A stretch of DNA of 61,704 nt, from NCBI GenBank assembly GCA_012837895.1, contig DUQH01000125.1:1-61704 (forward strand), in the 5' to 3' direction. A model generated the notes under the pieces. It searched no databases. It was not told the origin of the DNA and was given only the letters and a program-made list of their open reading frames with translations. Positions within the stretch are counted from its first letter, which is position 1, and every line of letters begins with the position of its first letter. This stretch comes from Candidatus Fermentithermobacillaceae bacterium (GTDB lineage Bacteria; Bacillota; Sulfobacillia; Fermentithermobacillales; Fermentithermobacillaceae). Positions 1-8,030 of the stretch are shown in pieces. The position numbers and the translations under genes were made by a program.

Positions 1-287
1 TCAAGATGCGTCCTGCCATTGACGACCATGACTTCAACGTAAAAGCCAGGGCCGCAAGGAGGTTCCTCGAGCAAGGTGACAAGGTGAAAGCTACCATCAT
101 GTTCAGGGGCCGGGAACTTGCCCATGTGAGCCTGGGCCAGAAGGTCTTGGAGAGGCTCTTAGAGTCGGTCAAAGACGTATGTCAAGTGGAGAGAGCTCCC
201 AGGATGGAAGGAAGGAATATGACCATGATCCTGGTGCCCAAGCCCCAGGACCGGGCCGGCAACAAGAAAAATGCCCAAGAGCAGTAG
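1..287 (+). CDS. infC: Translation initiation factor IF-3, C-terminal part (5' end lies outside the window)
   Basis: The frame is open from the window edge (first whole codon at 3), so the N-terminal domain and linker are missing. The visible ~94 residues match the IF-3 C-terminal domain, with RPAIDDHDF near the start followed by GDKVKATIMFRGRE. This domain binds the 30S platform and gives most of the anti-association and start-codon proofreading activity. The order infC-rpmI-rplT is the classic ribosomal operon. Autoregulatory leaders of this operon, if any, would lie upstream of the window. Identity is secure; only the 5' limit is unknown. Confidence 0.95.
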   Translation, partial: KMRPAIDDHDFNVKARAARRFLEQGDKVKATIMFRGRELAHVSLGQKVLERLLESVKDVCQVERAPRMEGRNMTMILVPKPQDRAGNKKNAQEQ

Positions 288-321
288 CATTACACAACTG
301 GGACAGAAAGGAAGTTTACAA

Positions 322-540
322 GTGGCTAAGAAGGCCAAGAAAATCAAGATGAAAACCCACAGCGGGGCGAAGAAGCGCCTTTTTGTGACAGGAACAGGGA
401 AGATCAGGCATTACCGTTCGGGCCATGGGCACAAACTTGAGCACAAAGGCCACGCCCGGCGGAGAAGGCTGAGACAAGATACAGCAATCAACAAGGTGTA
501 CGCAAAAGAAATCCGGACTTTGATTCCCTACAAGAAGTAA
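322..540 (+). CDS. rpmI: 50S ribosomal protein L35
   Basis: Small basic protein of the large ribosomal subunit. The core MKTHSGAKKR followed by a Lys/Arg/His-rich body is typical of L35. I chose the GTG at 322 (72 residues, close to the usual ~65) because an AAAGGAAG SD lies about 8 bases upstream. An in-frame ATG at 271 would add 17 residues, lie inside the infC coding end and have no good SD. The gene sits between infC and rplT as in most bacteria and is presumably co-transcribed with them. Confidence 0.93.
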   Translation: MAKKAKKIKMKTHSGAKKRLFVTGTGKIRHYRSGHGHKLEHKGHARRRRLRQDTAINKVYAKEIRTLIPYKK

Positions 541-601
541 ACCAAGTTTCAAATACATGAAAACTCCAAGTGTGAGTGTTGAAGAAAGAGGGTTGTAAGC
601 G

Positions 602-976
602 ATGCCTCGTGTCAAGTCGTCAGTTGTTACGAGAAAAAGGCACAAGAAAGTGTTGAAGCTGGCAAAAGGATATTACGGGAAGCGCTCCAAGTCATTCAGG
701 GTTGCCAATGAAGCTGTCATGAAAGCTCTGAATTACGCCCGTATCCATAGGCGGGAAAGAAAACGGGAGTTCAGGAAACTGTGGATAGCTAGGATTAACG
801 CTGCTGCCAGGCAGAATGGCATGTCATATAACAAGTTCATTAACGGCTTGAAGAAGGCCGGGGTAGACATTAACCGCAAGATGCTGGCCGAACTTGCAGT
901 GTCAGATGCAAAAGCATTTTCCGAATTGGTGGATCTTGCCCGGAGCCAGGCGGAAGCCGCCGGTTCTACTCAGTAA
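602..976 (+). CDS. rplT: 50S ribosomal protein L20
   Basis: Early-assembling 23S rRNA-binding protein, and a translational repressor of this operon in bacteria where that was studied. The product is 124 residues (family ~118) and begins [16 protein letters not shown], with [14 protein letters not shown] and a basic helical N-terminal half, all diagnostic for L20. The ATG follows an AGAAAGAGGG SD. The C-terminus runs a few residues longer than usual. About 60 bases separate it from rpmI with no visible terminator, so co-transcription is likely. Confidence 0.96.
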   Translation: MPRVKSSVVTRKRHKKVLKLAKGYYGKRSKSFRVANEAVMKALNYARIHRRERKREFRKLWIARINAAARQNGMSYNKFINGLKKAGVDINRKMLAELAVSDAKAFSELVDLARSQAEAAGSTQ

Positions 977-1000
977 CACTGCGGCGAAAGAAGGTAAAGC

Positions 1001-1807
1001 GTGTATCCAGACGTACCATGGCGCTTGATAAGGAGCCTGTCACGAAAGAAGGAAAGAGACAGAACCGGCCTTACTGTGGCTGAGGGCCCGTCAGTGGTGC
1101 TGGCTGCTGTAGAGGCCGGGGTGGAACTTCAGGCCTTGGTGTTTGCTGAGGAGTCTGCAGACTCTGAGAAGGCCCACACGGTCCGCCAAGCCATGGATGA
1201 ACACGATTGCTCCTGCCAAGTGTTTGTAGTACCCGGCAGGCTTTACCACAAGATGTCCGGCACAAGAACTCCCCAAGGCGTATTAGGTCTATTGAGATTT
1301 CCTTTCCGGTTTGCCAGGGGCCGGCCGGACAATACCTGGGCACAAGATCTTGACATTGTCGGCGTGGATATCCAGGATCCAGGCAATGTTGGTACGTTGG
1401 TAAGGACAGGCGCGTGTGCAGGCGCAACCAGCGTGATTCTCTGCGGGCAGAGCGCTGATCCCTTCTCGCCAAAAGCAATCAGGGCGTCAGCAGGTGCGAT
1501 TTTCAGCACCGGTGTACTCTATGAAGAAGACTGTATCGCCTTGCTCAGGCAGATTCATGATTCAGGAAAACTCATGTACAAGGCAACGCCTAGGGACGGG
1601 ATGATGCCTTGGGAAGCGGATTTCCGTTCACCTTGCGCAGTGATATTGGGAAATGAAGCACGTGGGTTAAGCCAGGAAATCCTTGAAGGGCCAGGAGAAT
1701 GCGTGACTATCCCCATGCCCGGCGGGATTGAGTCTTTGAACGCTGCCATGGCTTGCACTGCTTTACTTTATGAAGCTGTGCGGCAGAGGACAGGGAGTAA
1801 TGTTTGA
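1001..1807 (+). CDS. TrmH/SpoU-family RNA 2'-O-methyltransferase
   Basis: SPOUT-fold, SAM-dependent ribose methyltransferase acting on rRNA or tRNA. The 268 residues have an N-terminal substrate-binding domain (to ~105) and a C-terminal knot domain with the three SpoU motifs: NVGTLVRTG (~128-136), LGNEARGL (~216-223) and IPMPGGIESLNAAMA (~236-250). The start is GTG at 1001, 24 bases after rplT, with AAGAAGG upstream. Position after rplT and before pheST is common in Firmicutes (B. subtilis YsgA-like). The exact target nucleotide cannot be read from sequence. The stop codon overlaps the promoter of the next transcript. Confidence 0.9.
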   Translation: MYPDVPWRLIRSLSRKKERDRTGLTVAEGPSVVLAAVEAGVELQALVFAEESADSEKAHTVRQAMDEHDCSCQVFVVPGRLYHKMSGTRTPQGVLGLLRFPFRFARGRPDNTWAQDLDIVGVDIQDPGNVGTLVRTGACAGATSVILCGQSADPFSPKAIRASAGAIFSTGVLYEEDCIALLRQIHDSGKLMYKATPRDGMMPWEADFRSPCAVILGNEARGLSQEILEGPGECVTIPMPGGIESLNAAMACTALLYEAVRQRTGSNV

Positions 1808-1831
1808 GGTCCCCGCTACTCGTGGTATAAT
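1804..1831 (+). promoter_or_regulatory. Vegetative promoter with extended -10 for the yqzL / T-box / pheST transcript
   Basis: TTGAGG (1804-1809), 16-base spacer and a perfect TATAAT (1826-1831) preceded by TGG, an extended -10. It lies over the stop codon of the methyltransferase gene and is well placed to drive the small gene at 1879 and the T-box leader. The first eight bases, TTGAGGTC, recur before tyrS at 13918. Confidence 0.75.
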
Positions 1832-1878
1832 ACACGAAAGCGCGAGGAAGCGGGGGATGAGCCACGGATATTGCAGAT

Positions 1879-1983
1879 ATGTACTGGTCAATGTTTGAGA
1901 TGACAGGTTCAGTGTTGGCTTACCTGCTTTACCGGCATTACCTTAAGCTCAACGGGAGAACCCAAGGCGCCCGTGATAACTAA
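1879..1983 (+). CDS. Small YqzL-like protein (34 residues)
   Basis: Short gene encoding MYWSMFEMTGSV followed by LAYLLYRHYLKL. The pattern W-x2-F-x2-TG-x4-YLL-[YF] is that of the YqzL family, tiny Firmicutes proteins of unknown role. The gene falls between the promoter at 1804-1831 and the phenylalanine T-box, so it is probably the first cistron of the pheST transcript. The weak point is translation initiation: the only purine-rich run (GGGGGAT, 1852-1858) is 20 or more bases from ATG 1879. An ATT at 1870 would be better spaced. The protein call is moderate and the exact start uncertain. Confidence 0.6.
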   Translation: MYWSMFEMTGSVLAYLLYRHYLKLNGRTQGARDN

Positions 1984-1994
1984 ATAGCAGTGCA

Positions 1995-2230
1995 GGGCAA
2001 TGAAGGAGAACGTGGATCAGTAGTGTATACAGAGAAGGGAAGCCGTGGCTGAGAGCTTTCCAAATGCACAAGAGCTGATCGAATTCGCTCCGGAGCTCCC
2101 GGGCTGAAAACGCCAAGTAGGTCCGGCGCGCCTTCGCGTTATGGAGAACAAGAGTGGGCCCGGATAAGGGCCAACCACGGTGGTACCGCGGAAGTTGATG
2201 CTTTCGTCCGAGAGGATGAAGGCTTTTTTG
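1995..2230 (+). promoter_or_regulatory. T-box riboswitch (tRNA-Phe sensing leader of pheST)
   Basis: A leader of about 235 bases ends in the T-box signature GGTGGTACCGCGG (2179-2191) followed by an intrinsic terminator. A probable specifier codon TTC (Phe) sits at 2084-2086, between the GAGCT-containing arms of a Stem I-like element. In the signature, TGGT (2181-2184) would pair with an ACCA tRNA 3' end, fitting the A discriminator base of tRNA-Phe. Uncharged tRNA-Phe should stabilise the antiterminator and allow pheST transcription. The 5' limit is approximate. Confidence 0.9.
2200..2229 (+). terminator. Intrinsic terminator of the T-box leader
   Basis: GCTTTCGTCC (2200-2209), loop GAGA, GGATGAAGGC (2214-2223), then six T (2224-2229). 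The stem is complete with two G-U pairs. It lies just downstream of the T-box sequence, where the competing terminator is expected. Confidence 0.9.
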
Positions 2231-2239
2231 TTTAGATGC

Positions 2240-2285
2240 AAAAGGGGGGAAACAGGCGCAGGTTGGTCGCGCAATAACCCTGCGC
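2240..2285 (+). promoter_or_regulatory. Displaced Shine-Dalgarno plus intervening hairpin before pheS
   Basis: No usable SD lies within 20 bases of the pheS ATG at 2293. The best candidate, AAAAGGGGGG (2240-2249), is separated from it by a 7-bp hairpin, GCGCAGG (2256-2262) with CCTGCGC (2279-2285). If folded, the effective SD-to-ATG distance becomes about 13 bases. No earlier in-frame start is possible because a TAA stands at 2275. Confidence 0.45.
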
Positions 2286-2292
2286 TTCAGAC

Positions 2293-3327
2293 ATGGAGCA
2301 TAATTTGGCTGAAATGGAAGTCCGGATCCTTCAACAAATCATCGAAGCATCCACAGCCGGTGAACTTGAGCATGTCCGGATAAAGTACCTAGGCAGGAAA
2401 GGAGAAATATCTGCCTTGCTCAAGAATATCGGAAACCTGGCTCCCGAGCAAAGGCCAGCGTTCGGAGCAGCCGTAAACGCCTTGCGAAACAAAGTCAGCG
2501 AAATGATTGCAAGTAGAAAGGATGAACTTGACAGGGAGGCACTGGAACAAAGCCTCCTTAGGGATGCTATAGATGTGAGTTTGCCGGGGGAGTATTTTGA
2601 GGTTGGCGGGCTGCACCCGCTTACAAAATCCCTGAGGGAAATCACCTCGATACTGTCAGGCATGGGCTTTACAGTCTATGAGAGTCGCGAAACTGAGACT
2701 GATGAGATGAACTTCGTAAAACTCAACATTGCCCAGGGGCATCCTGCAAGGGACATGCAAGAAACGTTTTACCTGACCGAAACCACCCTCATGAGGACAC
2801 ATACTTCGCCAGGCCAGATACGCGGTATGTTGGCTCTGGAAGGCAGGCTGCCTGTACGCTTCATAGTTCCAGGGCGGGTATACAGGCGGGACCCGACTGA
2901 TGCGTCCCATCATCCTGTATTCTTCCAGGTTGAGGGGTTAGCCATTGATGTTGATGTTACCTTCAAGCAATTGAGGGGAGTCATTTCCACCCTTATGAAC
3001 AGGTTTTTCGGCCAGGATGTGAGGATACGCCTGAGGCCAAGCTACTTCCCGTTTACCGAACCTTCATGCGAAGTAGACATATCGTGTGTGTTTTGCAGGG
3101 GCGAAGGCTGCTCAGTATGTGGAGGGTCAGGATACCTGGAGGTTGCAGGTGCGGGGATGGTCCATCCCCAGGTCCTCTTAAACGGCGGCTATGATCCTGA
3201 CAAAGTGAGCGGGTTTGCCTTTGGTTTCGGATTGGATAGGCTAGCGATGCTGAAGTATGGAATTGATGATATACGCCTTCTCTACGGCAACGACAAGAGA
3301 TTCTTGTCGCAGTTCCGGGGGCTTTAG
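2293..3327 (+). CDS. pheS: Phenylalanine--tRNA ligase alpha subunit
   Basis: Catalytic subunit of the (alpha-beta)2 enzyme that charges tRNA-Phe in the cytoplasm. The 344 residues match the family length. The N-terminal coiled-coil tRNA-binding arm leads into YLGRKGEIS (~33-41); class II motif 2 is at about 191 (GRVYRRDPTDASHHP); motif 3 is FGFGLDRLAMLKYG (~311). A Cys-rich insert (CVFC...CSVC) near 263-275 occurs in many Firmicutes PheS and may bind metal. ATG 2293 is the first possible in-frame start after TAA 2275. Expression is governed by the upstream T-box and perhaps by the SD/hairpin arrangement. Confidence 0.97.
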   Translation: MEHNLAEMEVRILQQIIEASTAGELEHVRIKYLGRKGEISALLKNIGNLAPEQRPAFGAAVNALRNKVSEMIASRKDELDREALEQSLLRDAIDVSLPGEYFEVGGLHPLTKSLREITSILSGMGFTVYESRETETDEMNFVKLNIAQGHPARDMQETFYLTETTLMRTHTSPGQIRGMLALEGRLPVRFIVPGRVYRRDPTDASHHPVFFQVEGLAIDVDVTFKQLRGVISTLMNRFFGQDVRIRLRPSYFPFTEPSCEVDISCVFCRGEGCSVCGGSGYLEVAGAGMVHPQVLLNGGYDPDKVSGFAFGFGLDRLAMLKYGIDDIRLLYGNDKRFLSQFRGL

Positions 3328-3358
3328 TTATTGCTACAATCAGGAGGCATGAGTTGAA

Positions 3359-5812
3359 ATGAGAGTACCATGGACATGGCTCAACGAGTATGTGGACTTG
3401 CCGTGGGATCCCCAAGAGGCGGCACACCGCCTGGCCATGGCAGGAATAAACGTGGAGGAGCTTACACACGAAAAACTCGGTGTTAGCTCGGTTGTTTCAG
3501 CAAAAATACTGGATGTTAAGCCCCATCCCAGGAATCCCGGCCAAAAGATCGGCCTGCTTGACACAGGTACTGAGAGACTGCAGATAGTAAGCGGAGCCCC
3601 CGGGTTCAAGCAAGGAAACATCACTTTGGTAGCTAAACCAGGCGCAACCCTTCCCGGAGGGCTGACGATTGAACTGAAGGAGATCGATGGTGTAGCATCA
3701 CAGGGAATGGCGGTGTGCACCAATGAATTGTTGACAGGACAGCCTCCAAGGCCGTTTGAGGACATTATCCTCCTGCCGCCAGGCACTGCCCTGGGCATTC
3801 CCGCGGGAGAACTGTTTGAACTCGATGATTGGGTGATGGAACTCGACCTTACCGTCAATTACTCCCATTGCCTTGGAATTCTCGGAATTGCTATAGAAGC
3901 TGCGGCGCTAGCGAAAAGGTCTCTCAAGTTGCCTGAGGTGCTTGCCAGGTGGAATTGGGCAGACACCCATGGGAGTCAAAAGCCGGAACCAGACCACAAG
4001 GGAGACCCTGAATTCAAGATTGACCTGCCTCAGCCTGAGTTTTGCCCCAGGTATGTAGGCAAAGTCATAGAAGATGTAAGGTTTGCCTATTCGCCTGTAA
4101 ACATGGAAAGGCGCCTTCTGCTGGCAGGGCAAAGGCCGCTTAACCTTATCGTTGATGTGACCAACTACGTCATGCTGGAAACAGGACAGCCTCTTCACGC
4201 ATTTGATGCAGACCAGATAAAAGGGAAGACCATAATCGTGAGATCTTCCAGCCCGGGCGAAAGAGTTGTCACCCTCGATGATGTCGACCGGGAGTTACCT
4301 GAGAACACTATCCTGATTACCGATGCATCAGGCCCCATAGGCATTGCGGGGGTTATGGGCGGCAAGGCCACTGAAATCACTGAAGCCACCCGGAAGGTGC
4401 TCATTGAGTCTGCATATTTCGATCCTCTCACGGTGAGGCTCGGTTCCCAAAAACTCAAGCTCAGGACTGAAGCTGCCCTCAGGTTTGAAAAGGGCGTTGA
4501 CCCAACTGCCCAGGCAGCCATAGCAGAAAGGGCAGCCACCCTGATAGCAGACTTGTCAGGAGGAACACCTGTGCCAGGATATGCAGAGACTAACTACCTG
4601 GACGTGGAACCTAAGCGGATTGTGCTTCATATGCGGATTGTGGAAAGGCTGCTAGGAACCAAGTTTTCGCCTGAGACATGCAAGAATATACTTGAGGGGA
4701 TCAATTTCCAAGTTGAAGACATGAGAACACACACTGAGGACGCCTCGGTTTCAGTGGTGGTGCCCCCGAGGCGTGTAGATATTCACGGGGAAGTGGATCT
4801 TGTTGAAGAAGTGGCAAGGCACTACGGATATGACAATCTCGGCACTGGAGACCTATCCAGGGCAGTTCCTGGGGGTATCACAGATCCCGGGCTGCTTCAT
4901 GTGGAGAAAATAAGAGATCTTCTCGCCTCCCACGGCGGGCTGGAGTGTGTCACCAACTCACTTGTGAATCCTGAGGACTTGGCCAGTCTGGGGTGGGATC
5001 CAGACGACCCCAGGGGAAATCCGGTGAGGCTGCAGCACCCGTTATCTTCTGAGGAATCAGTGTTGCGGACCAGCCTTTTACCCGGCCTTGTGAAAGTAGC
5101 TTCTTCAAACACTAGGTCCGGGATACAAGGGCTTTTTGCATGGGAGATAGGAAGGGTTTTCTTTCCGTCACAGGAGCTTCTTCCTGTTGAAACAAGACAG
5201 ATTGGCCTGGTTTCATACGGCGTTCTCAGGCCCAAAACATGGTTGGGCGGGCAGGAAGAATCCGGTTTCTACCGTATGAAAGGGGTCATAGACAGCCTCA
5301 TGAGCCTGCTTGGAGTAGCTGACGTCAAGTACTTGCCTAAAGCAGGTATGCCGTTCCACCCTGGACGATCAGCCAAGATCGTAGCTAACATGTCAACAAT
5401 AGGGGAAATCGGCGACTTGCATCCTGTCTGTCTAAAGCGCCTGGACCTTCCCATGAGTGTTACTGCATGCTGGCTTTCCCTGGAAGGGTTACTGTCAATG
5501 GTGACGCCTGCAGAGTCAGTTGCCCCGTCCAGATTCATGCCTGTGGAAAGGGACTTGGCAGTGATCGTGCCTGAAGACGTATCCGGCGGAGAAGTAATCG
5601 ATTCCATTAGCAAGACCGGCCGGCACCTGGTGGCGGTAACCTTGTTTGATGTATGGAAAAAGCCGCCTGTCCCAGAAGGCTACAAGAGCCTGGCCTTCAG
5701 GCTTGTATACCAGCCACAAGACCGGACTTTGACAGAGGAGGAGCTGGCAGAGGATAGGGATAGGATCATGGATAAGTTGAGGCAAGATTACAAGGCCGTA
5801 CTGAGGTCATAA
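3359..5812 (+). CDS. pheT: Phenylalanine--tRNA ligase beta subunit
   Basis: Editing and tRNA-binding subunit partnering PheS; it hydrolyses mischarged Tyr-tRNA-Phe. At 817 residues it is full length. In order: an OB-fold EMAPII-like tRNA-binding domain (~40-150), the B3/B4 editing region (GQPLHAFD, ~275-283), the B5 domain, a catalytic-like core, and the C-terminal FDX-ACB anticodon-binding domain starting near SRFMPVERDLAV (~722). ATG 3359 follows AGGAGG by 11 bases. It lies 31 bases after pheS and is clearly co-transcribed. Confidence 0.97.
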   Translation: MRVPWTWLNEYVDLPWDPQEAAHRLAMAGINVEELTHEKLGVSSVVSAKILDVKPHPRNPGQKIGLLDTGTERLQIVSGAPGFKQGNITLVAKPGATLPGGLTIELKEIDGVASQGMAVCTNELLTGQPPRPFEDIILLPPGTALGIPAGELFELDDWVMELDLTVNYSHCLGILGIAIEAAALAKRSLKLPEVLARWNWADTHGSQKPEPDHKGDPEFKIDLPQPEFCPRYVGKVIEDVRFAYSPVNMERRLLLAGQRPLNLIVDVTNYVMLETGQPLHAFDADQIKGKTIIVRSSSPGERVVTLDDVDRELPENTILITDASGPIGIAGVMGGKATEITEATRKVLIESAYFDPLTVRLGSQKLKLRTEAALRFEKGVDPTAQAAIAERAATLIADLSGGTPVPGYAETNYLDVEPKRIVLHMRIVERLLGTKFSPETCKNILEGINFQVEDMRTHTEDASVSVVVPPRRVDIHGEVDLVEEVARHYGYDNLGTGDLSRAVPGGITDPGLLHVEKIRDLLASHGGLECVTNSLVNPEDLASLGWDPDDPRGNPVRLQHPLSSEESVLRTSLLPGLVKVASSNTRSGIQGLFAWEIGRVFFPSQELLPVETRQIGLVSYGVLRPKTWLGGQEESGFYRMKGVIDSLMSLLGVADVKYLPKAGMPFHPGRSAKIVANMSTIGEIGDLHPVCLKRLDLPMSVTACWLSLEGLLSMVTPAESVAPSRFMPVERDLAVIVPEDVSGGEVIDSISKTGRHLVAVTLFDVWKKPPVPEGYKSLAFRLVYQPQDRTLTEEELAEDRDRIMDKLRQDYKAVLRS

Positions 5813-5817
5813 GAGAC

Positions 5818-5845
5818 AACACAAGCCAAGTACATAGCTTGTGTT
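5818..5845 (+). terminator. Hairpin after pheT, weak terminator or processing site
   Basis: Perfect 9-bp stem AACACAAGC (5818-5826) / GCTTGTGTT (5837-5845) with a 10-base loop, just after the pheT stop. It is followed by CATAATTT, not a proper U-tract, so termination would be partial at best. Confidence 0.45.
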
Positions 5846-5906
5846 CATAATTTGCTGAGCCCGCTCATACTCTACCTTGAGGATTTATGTGAAGGAGTGT
5901 CCCAGC

Positions 5907-6860
5907 TTGCCGGGCAAAGCACGACGAAGGCAGCCCCAGTCTGGCTTGTTGATCACCATGTTGCTTGTCACCCTCGCCATGGGACCTTTGGTGAAGCACC
6001 AAGCCCCTGCAATGCTCAGGTTGCACGAGACAGATGATCCCTTGATCCCTGCAACCCCGCCTGTGACCAGGCATGATGTGTACGACCTTAAGGTACGCCT
6101 TGTACAGCTGGGGTTTTACAGCGGGCCTCTCGACGAGGTTTATGATGCTGAGACTGTGAAGGCAGTAAAAGCGTTCCAAGAAAGCTACTGGTTGGAACCT
6201 ACCGGCATTGTGGGTCAAACTACGTGGAAAGCGCTTTCTGTGGGGGTGTCCAGGCCAAGCACTGCCGCCTCAAAGCCACTGCCTGAAGGGGAAATCTACC
6301 TTGAAGTAGATACTGAAGTAGCTGAACTTAGGGTATGGGTAGGCGGCTCGGTATGGAAGACCTACCCTGTGGCTGTGGGCAAGTGGGCAACTTTGACCCC
6401 TGTTGGTGAATGGAAGATCATGGATAAGGGGTATGAGTCAGGAGGCGCTTTCGGGACCAGGTGGATGGCCCTTGATGTTCCCTGGGGAGGGTACGGGATT
6501 CATGGAACCAACAGGCCCTGGTCAATTGGCACTTATGCAAGCCTGGGTTGTGTGCGGATGTTCAATGAGGACATTGAAGAACTGTACGAACTTGTTCCCA
6601 TAGGAACAAGGGTGGTAATCGCGGGTTACAGGCCTCCCCTTGACTTTGGCAAGCCTTTTGGACCTGGGACTATAGGGCCTGAAGTAGTCAGGCTTCAAGA
6701 AGCGCTTCGTGAATTCGGATTTGACGCGGGTCCGACCGACGGAAGGTATGGCCCCCTTACTGAGCAGGCTGTCCAGGAGGTCAGGGAAGTGTTCGGTTTG
6801 GGAAGGGAGGGATGGGCCTCAAGGGACGTGTTTGTGTTGCTCCAAGTTGAGGGACAGTAG
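5907..6860 (+). CDS. L,D-transpeptidase (YkuD family) with two peptidoglycan-binding domains
   Basis: Secreted enzyme predicted to make 3-3 cross-links or attach proteins to peptidoglycan stems. TTG at 5907 is preferred because GAAGGAG (5891-5897) lies 9 bases upstream; the 317-residue product then begins with a signal sequence or anchor (basic start, then [15 protein letters not shown]). A PG_binding_1 domain follows (~50-105), then the YkuD catalytic domain (~130-245) with HGTN and the active-site Cys in SLGCVRM, and a second PG_binding_1 domain at the C-terminus (~252-315). Domains flanking both sides of the catalytic module are less usual. An upstream TTG at 5877 lacks an SD. Such enzymes occur in sporulation and vegetative wall remodelling; I cannot say which applies. 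Confidence 0.88.
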   Translation: MPGKARRRQPQSGLLITMLLVTLAMGPLVKHQAPAMLRLHETDDPLIPATPPVTRHDVYDLKVRLVQLGFYSGPLDEVYDAETVKAVKAFQESYWLEPTGIVGQTTWKALSVGVSRPSTAASKPLPEGEIYLEVDTEVAELRVWVGGSVWKTYPVAVGKWATLTPVGEWKIMDKGYESGGAFGTRWMALDVPWGGYGIHGTNRPWSIGTYASLGCVRMFNEDIEELYELVPIGTRVVIAGYRPPLDFGKPFGPGTIGPEVVRLQEALREFGFDAGPTDGRYGPLTEQAVQEVREVFGLGREGWASRDVFVLLQVEGQ

Positions 6861-6871
6861 GGGGAAGAAGC

Positions 6872-7999
6872 ATGAAAAGGAGAACCGCTGCGGCCCTTGT
6901 TTTGTTTGCTGCAGTGCTATTAACCGGGTGCAAAGCACACACTCCCGTGCCATCTAGAATACCTTCAGGTGATATCACGATTGTCGTATGGGATGCAAAG
7001 GAACCTCATCTTCCCGGCGCGTCTCCCTATTCAGAACTTGCATCCCTTGTGACCGAAAGCTACGCTGAAAATCTGGGAATCACGGTAGAACTTGATTTCA
7101 AGACAAGGCAAGAGATTGAAGACTTGCTTTTGGGCAACTACCAGGGCGAGATCCCGTCTGTGGTATTTTCAACAGAATGGCCCTTTGTAGGAGTGGGCAC
7201 ACAAGACCTCACTGAACTGGTCCGGATTGATGACTACCTGGAAGCCGCTGCATCGTTCTGGGTGCACGATGGCAAGCTCATGGGAATTCCGTCGTATGTC
7301 CATTGGCTGTGCGCCGCCAAGAGGGCGGGTTCAGGCAATTCTCTGGGTGAAACCGGTTACCTATCCGCTTCTCCAGGATTCCTGCATTCGGCCTTAGACT
7401 TCAGAAATCTGGGGTGGACCGCGGAAGGTATATGCACTTATGTGGAATGGGTAAGAGAAAGCTACGGGCTTTGCTCACAGCCTGTGCTCGATCTGTGGGA
7501 ACAAGGCGGGATAAACATGATGTACCCTGTGACTCCCCACCTGTTCAAGTGGATAAGATTATCAGAAACCGGCCCGGACACCCTGATGATGCCTATGGAT
7601 AGCCCTGATGGGGTACCCAGCTTTTACTTCACAGTGCCTGGCTATGTAATCATGGATTGTGACGAGCAGACAATTGAACACGCAGTGGGCCTTGCTCAAC
7701 TGCTTGCCGTCAACAGGGGGAGATGGGCAGCCCGGGCAATCGGGTGTATTCCTGCTTATATGTCAGATATTCCCCTGTTTGATTTAGAAAGCGGGTTTAC
7801 ACAGGAAGAACGGGTGAGGCTCATGGGAGGCTTTCTTGATTCGGGAGCTTGCATAGACGACTGGCTCGAATATGACAAGAAAAAGCAGGTGCGCCTGGCG
7901 GTTACCCAGGCTATTGAAGAATACTTGTCCGGATCGCGGGACCGGGAGCAATTTGAGCAGAGCATTCACCATGCGCTGAAGAGCCATACTAACCAATAG
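6872..7999 (+). CDS. Extracellular solute-binding-protein-like lipoprotein
   Basis: The N-terminus is a lipoprotein signal ending in the lipobox LLTGC (Cys ~20), so it should be anchored outside the cytoplasmic membrane. The 375-residue body (DITIVVWDAKEP, later GIPSYVHWLCAA and FYFTVPGYVI) resembles family 1 extracellular solute-binding proteins, which usually deliver sugars to ABC permeases. No permease or ATPase gene is nearby: the neighbours are an L,D-transpeptidase 11 bases upstream and a DUF421 gene. It may serve a transporter elsewhere or act in envelope sensing. The ligand is unknown; the family call is by overall pattern. Confidence 0.7.
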   Translation: MKRRTAAALVLFAAVLLTGCKAHTPVPSRIPSGDITIVVWDAKEPHLPGASPYSELASLVTESYAENLGITVELDFKTRQEIEDLLLGNYQGEIPSVVFSTEWPFVGVGTQDLTELVRIDDYLEAAASFWVHDGKLMGIPSYVHWLCAAKRAGSGNSLGETGYLSASPGFLHSALDFRNLGWTAEGICTYVEWVRESYGLCSQPVLDLWEQGGINMMYPVTPHLFKWIRLSETGPDTLMMPMDSPDGVPSFYFTVPGYVIMDCDEQTIEHAVGLAQLLAVNRGRWAARAIGCIPAYMSDIPLFDLESGFTQEERVRLMGGFLDSGACIDDWLEYDKKKQVRLAVTQAIEEYLSGSRDREQFEQSIHHALKSHTNQ

Positions 8000-8030
8000 A
8001 CCACATGACAAGACACTGGAGGTAGATACG

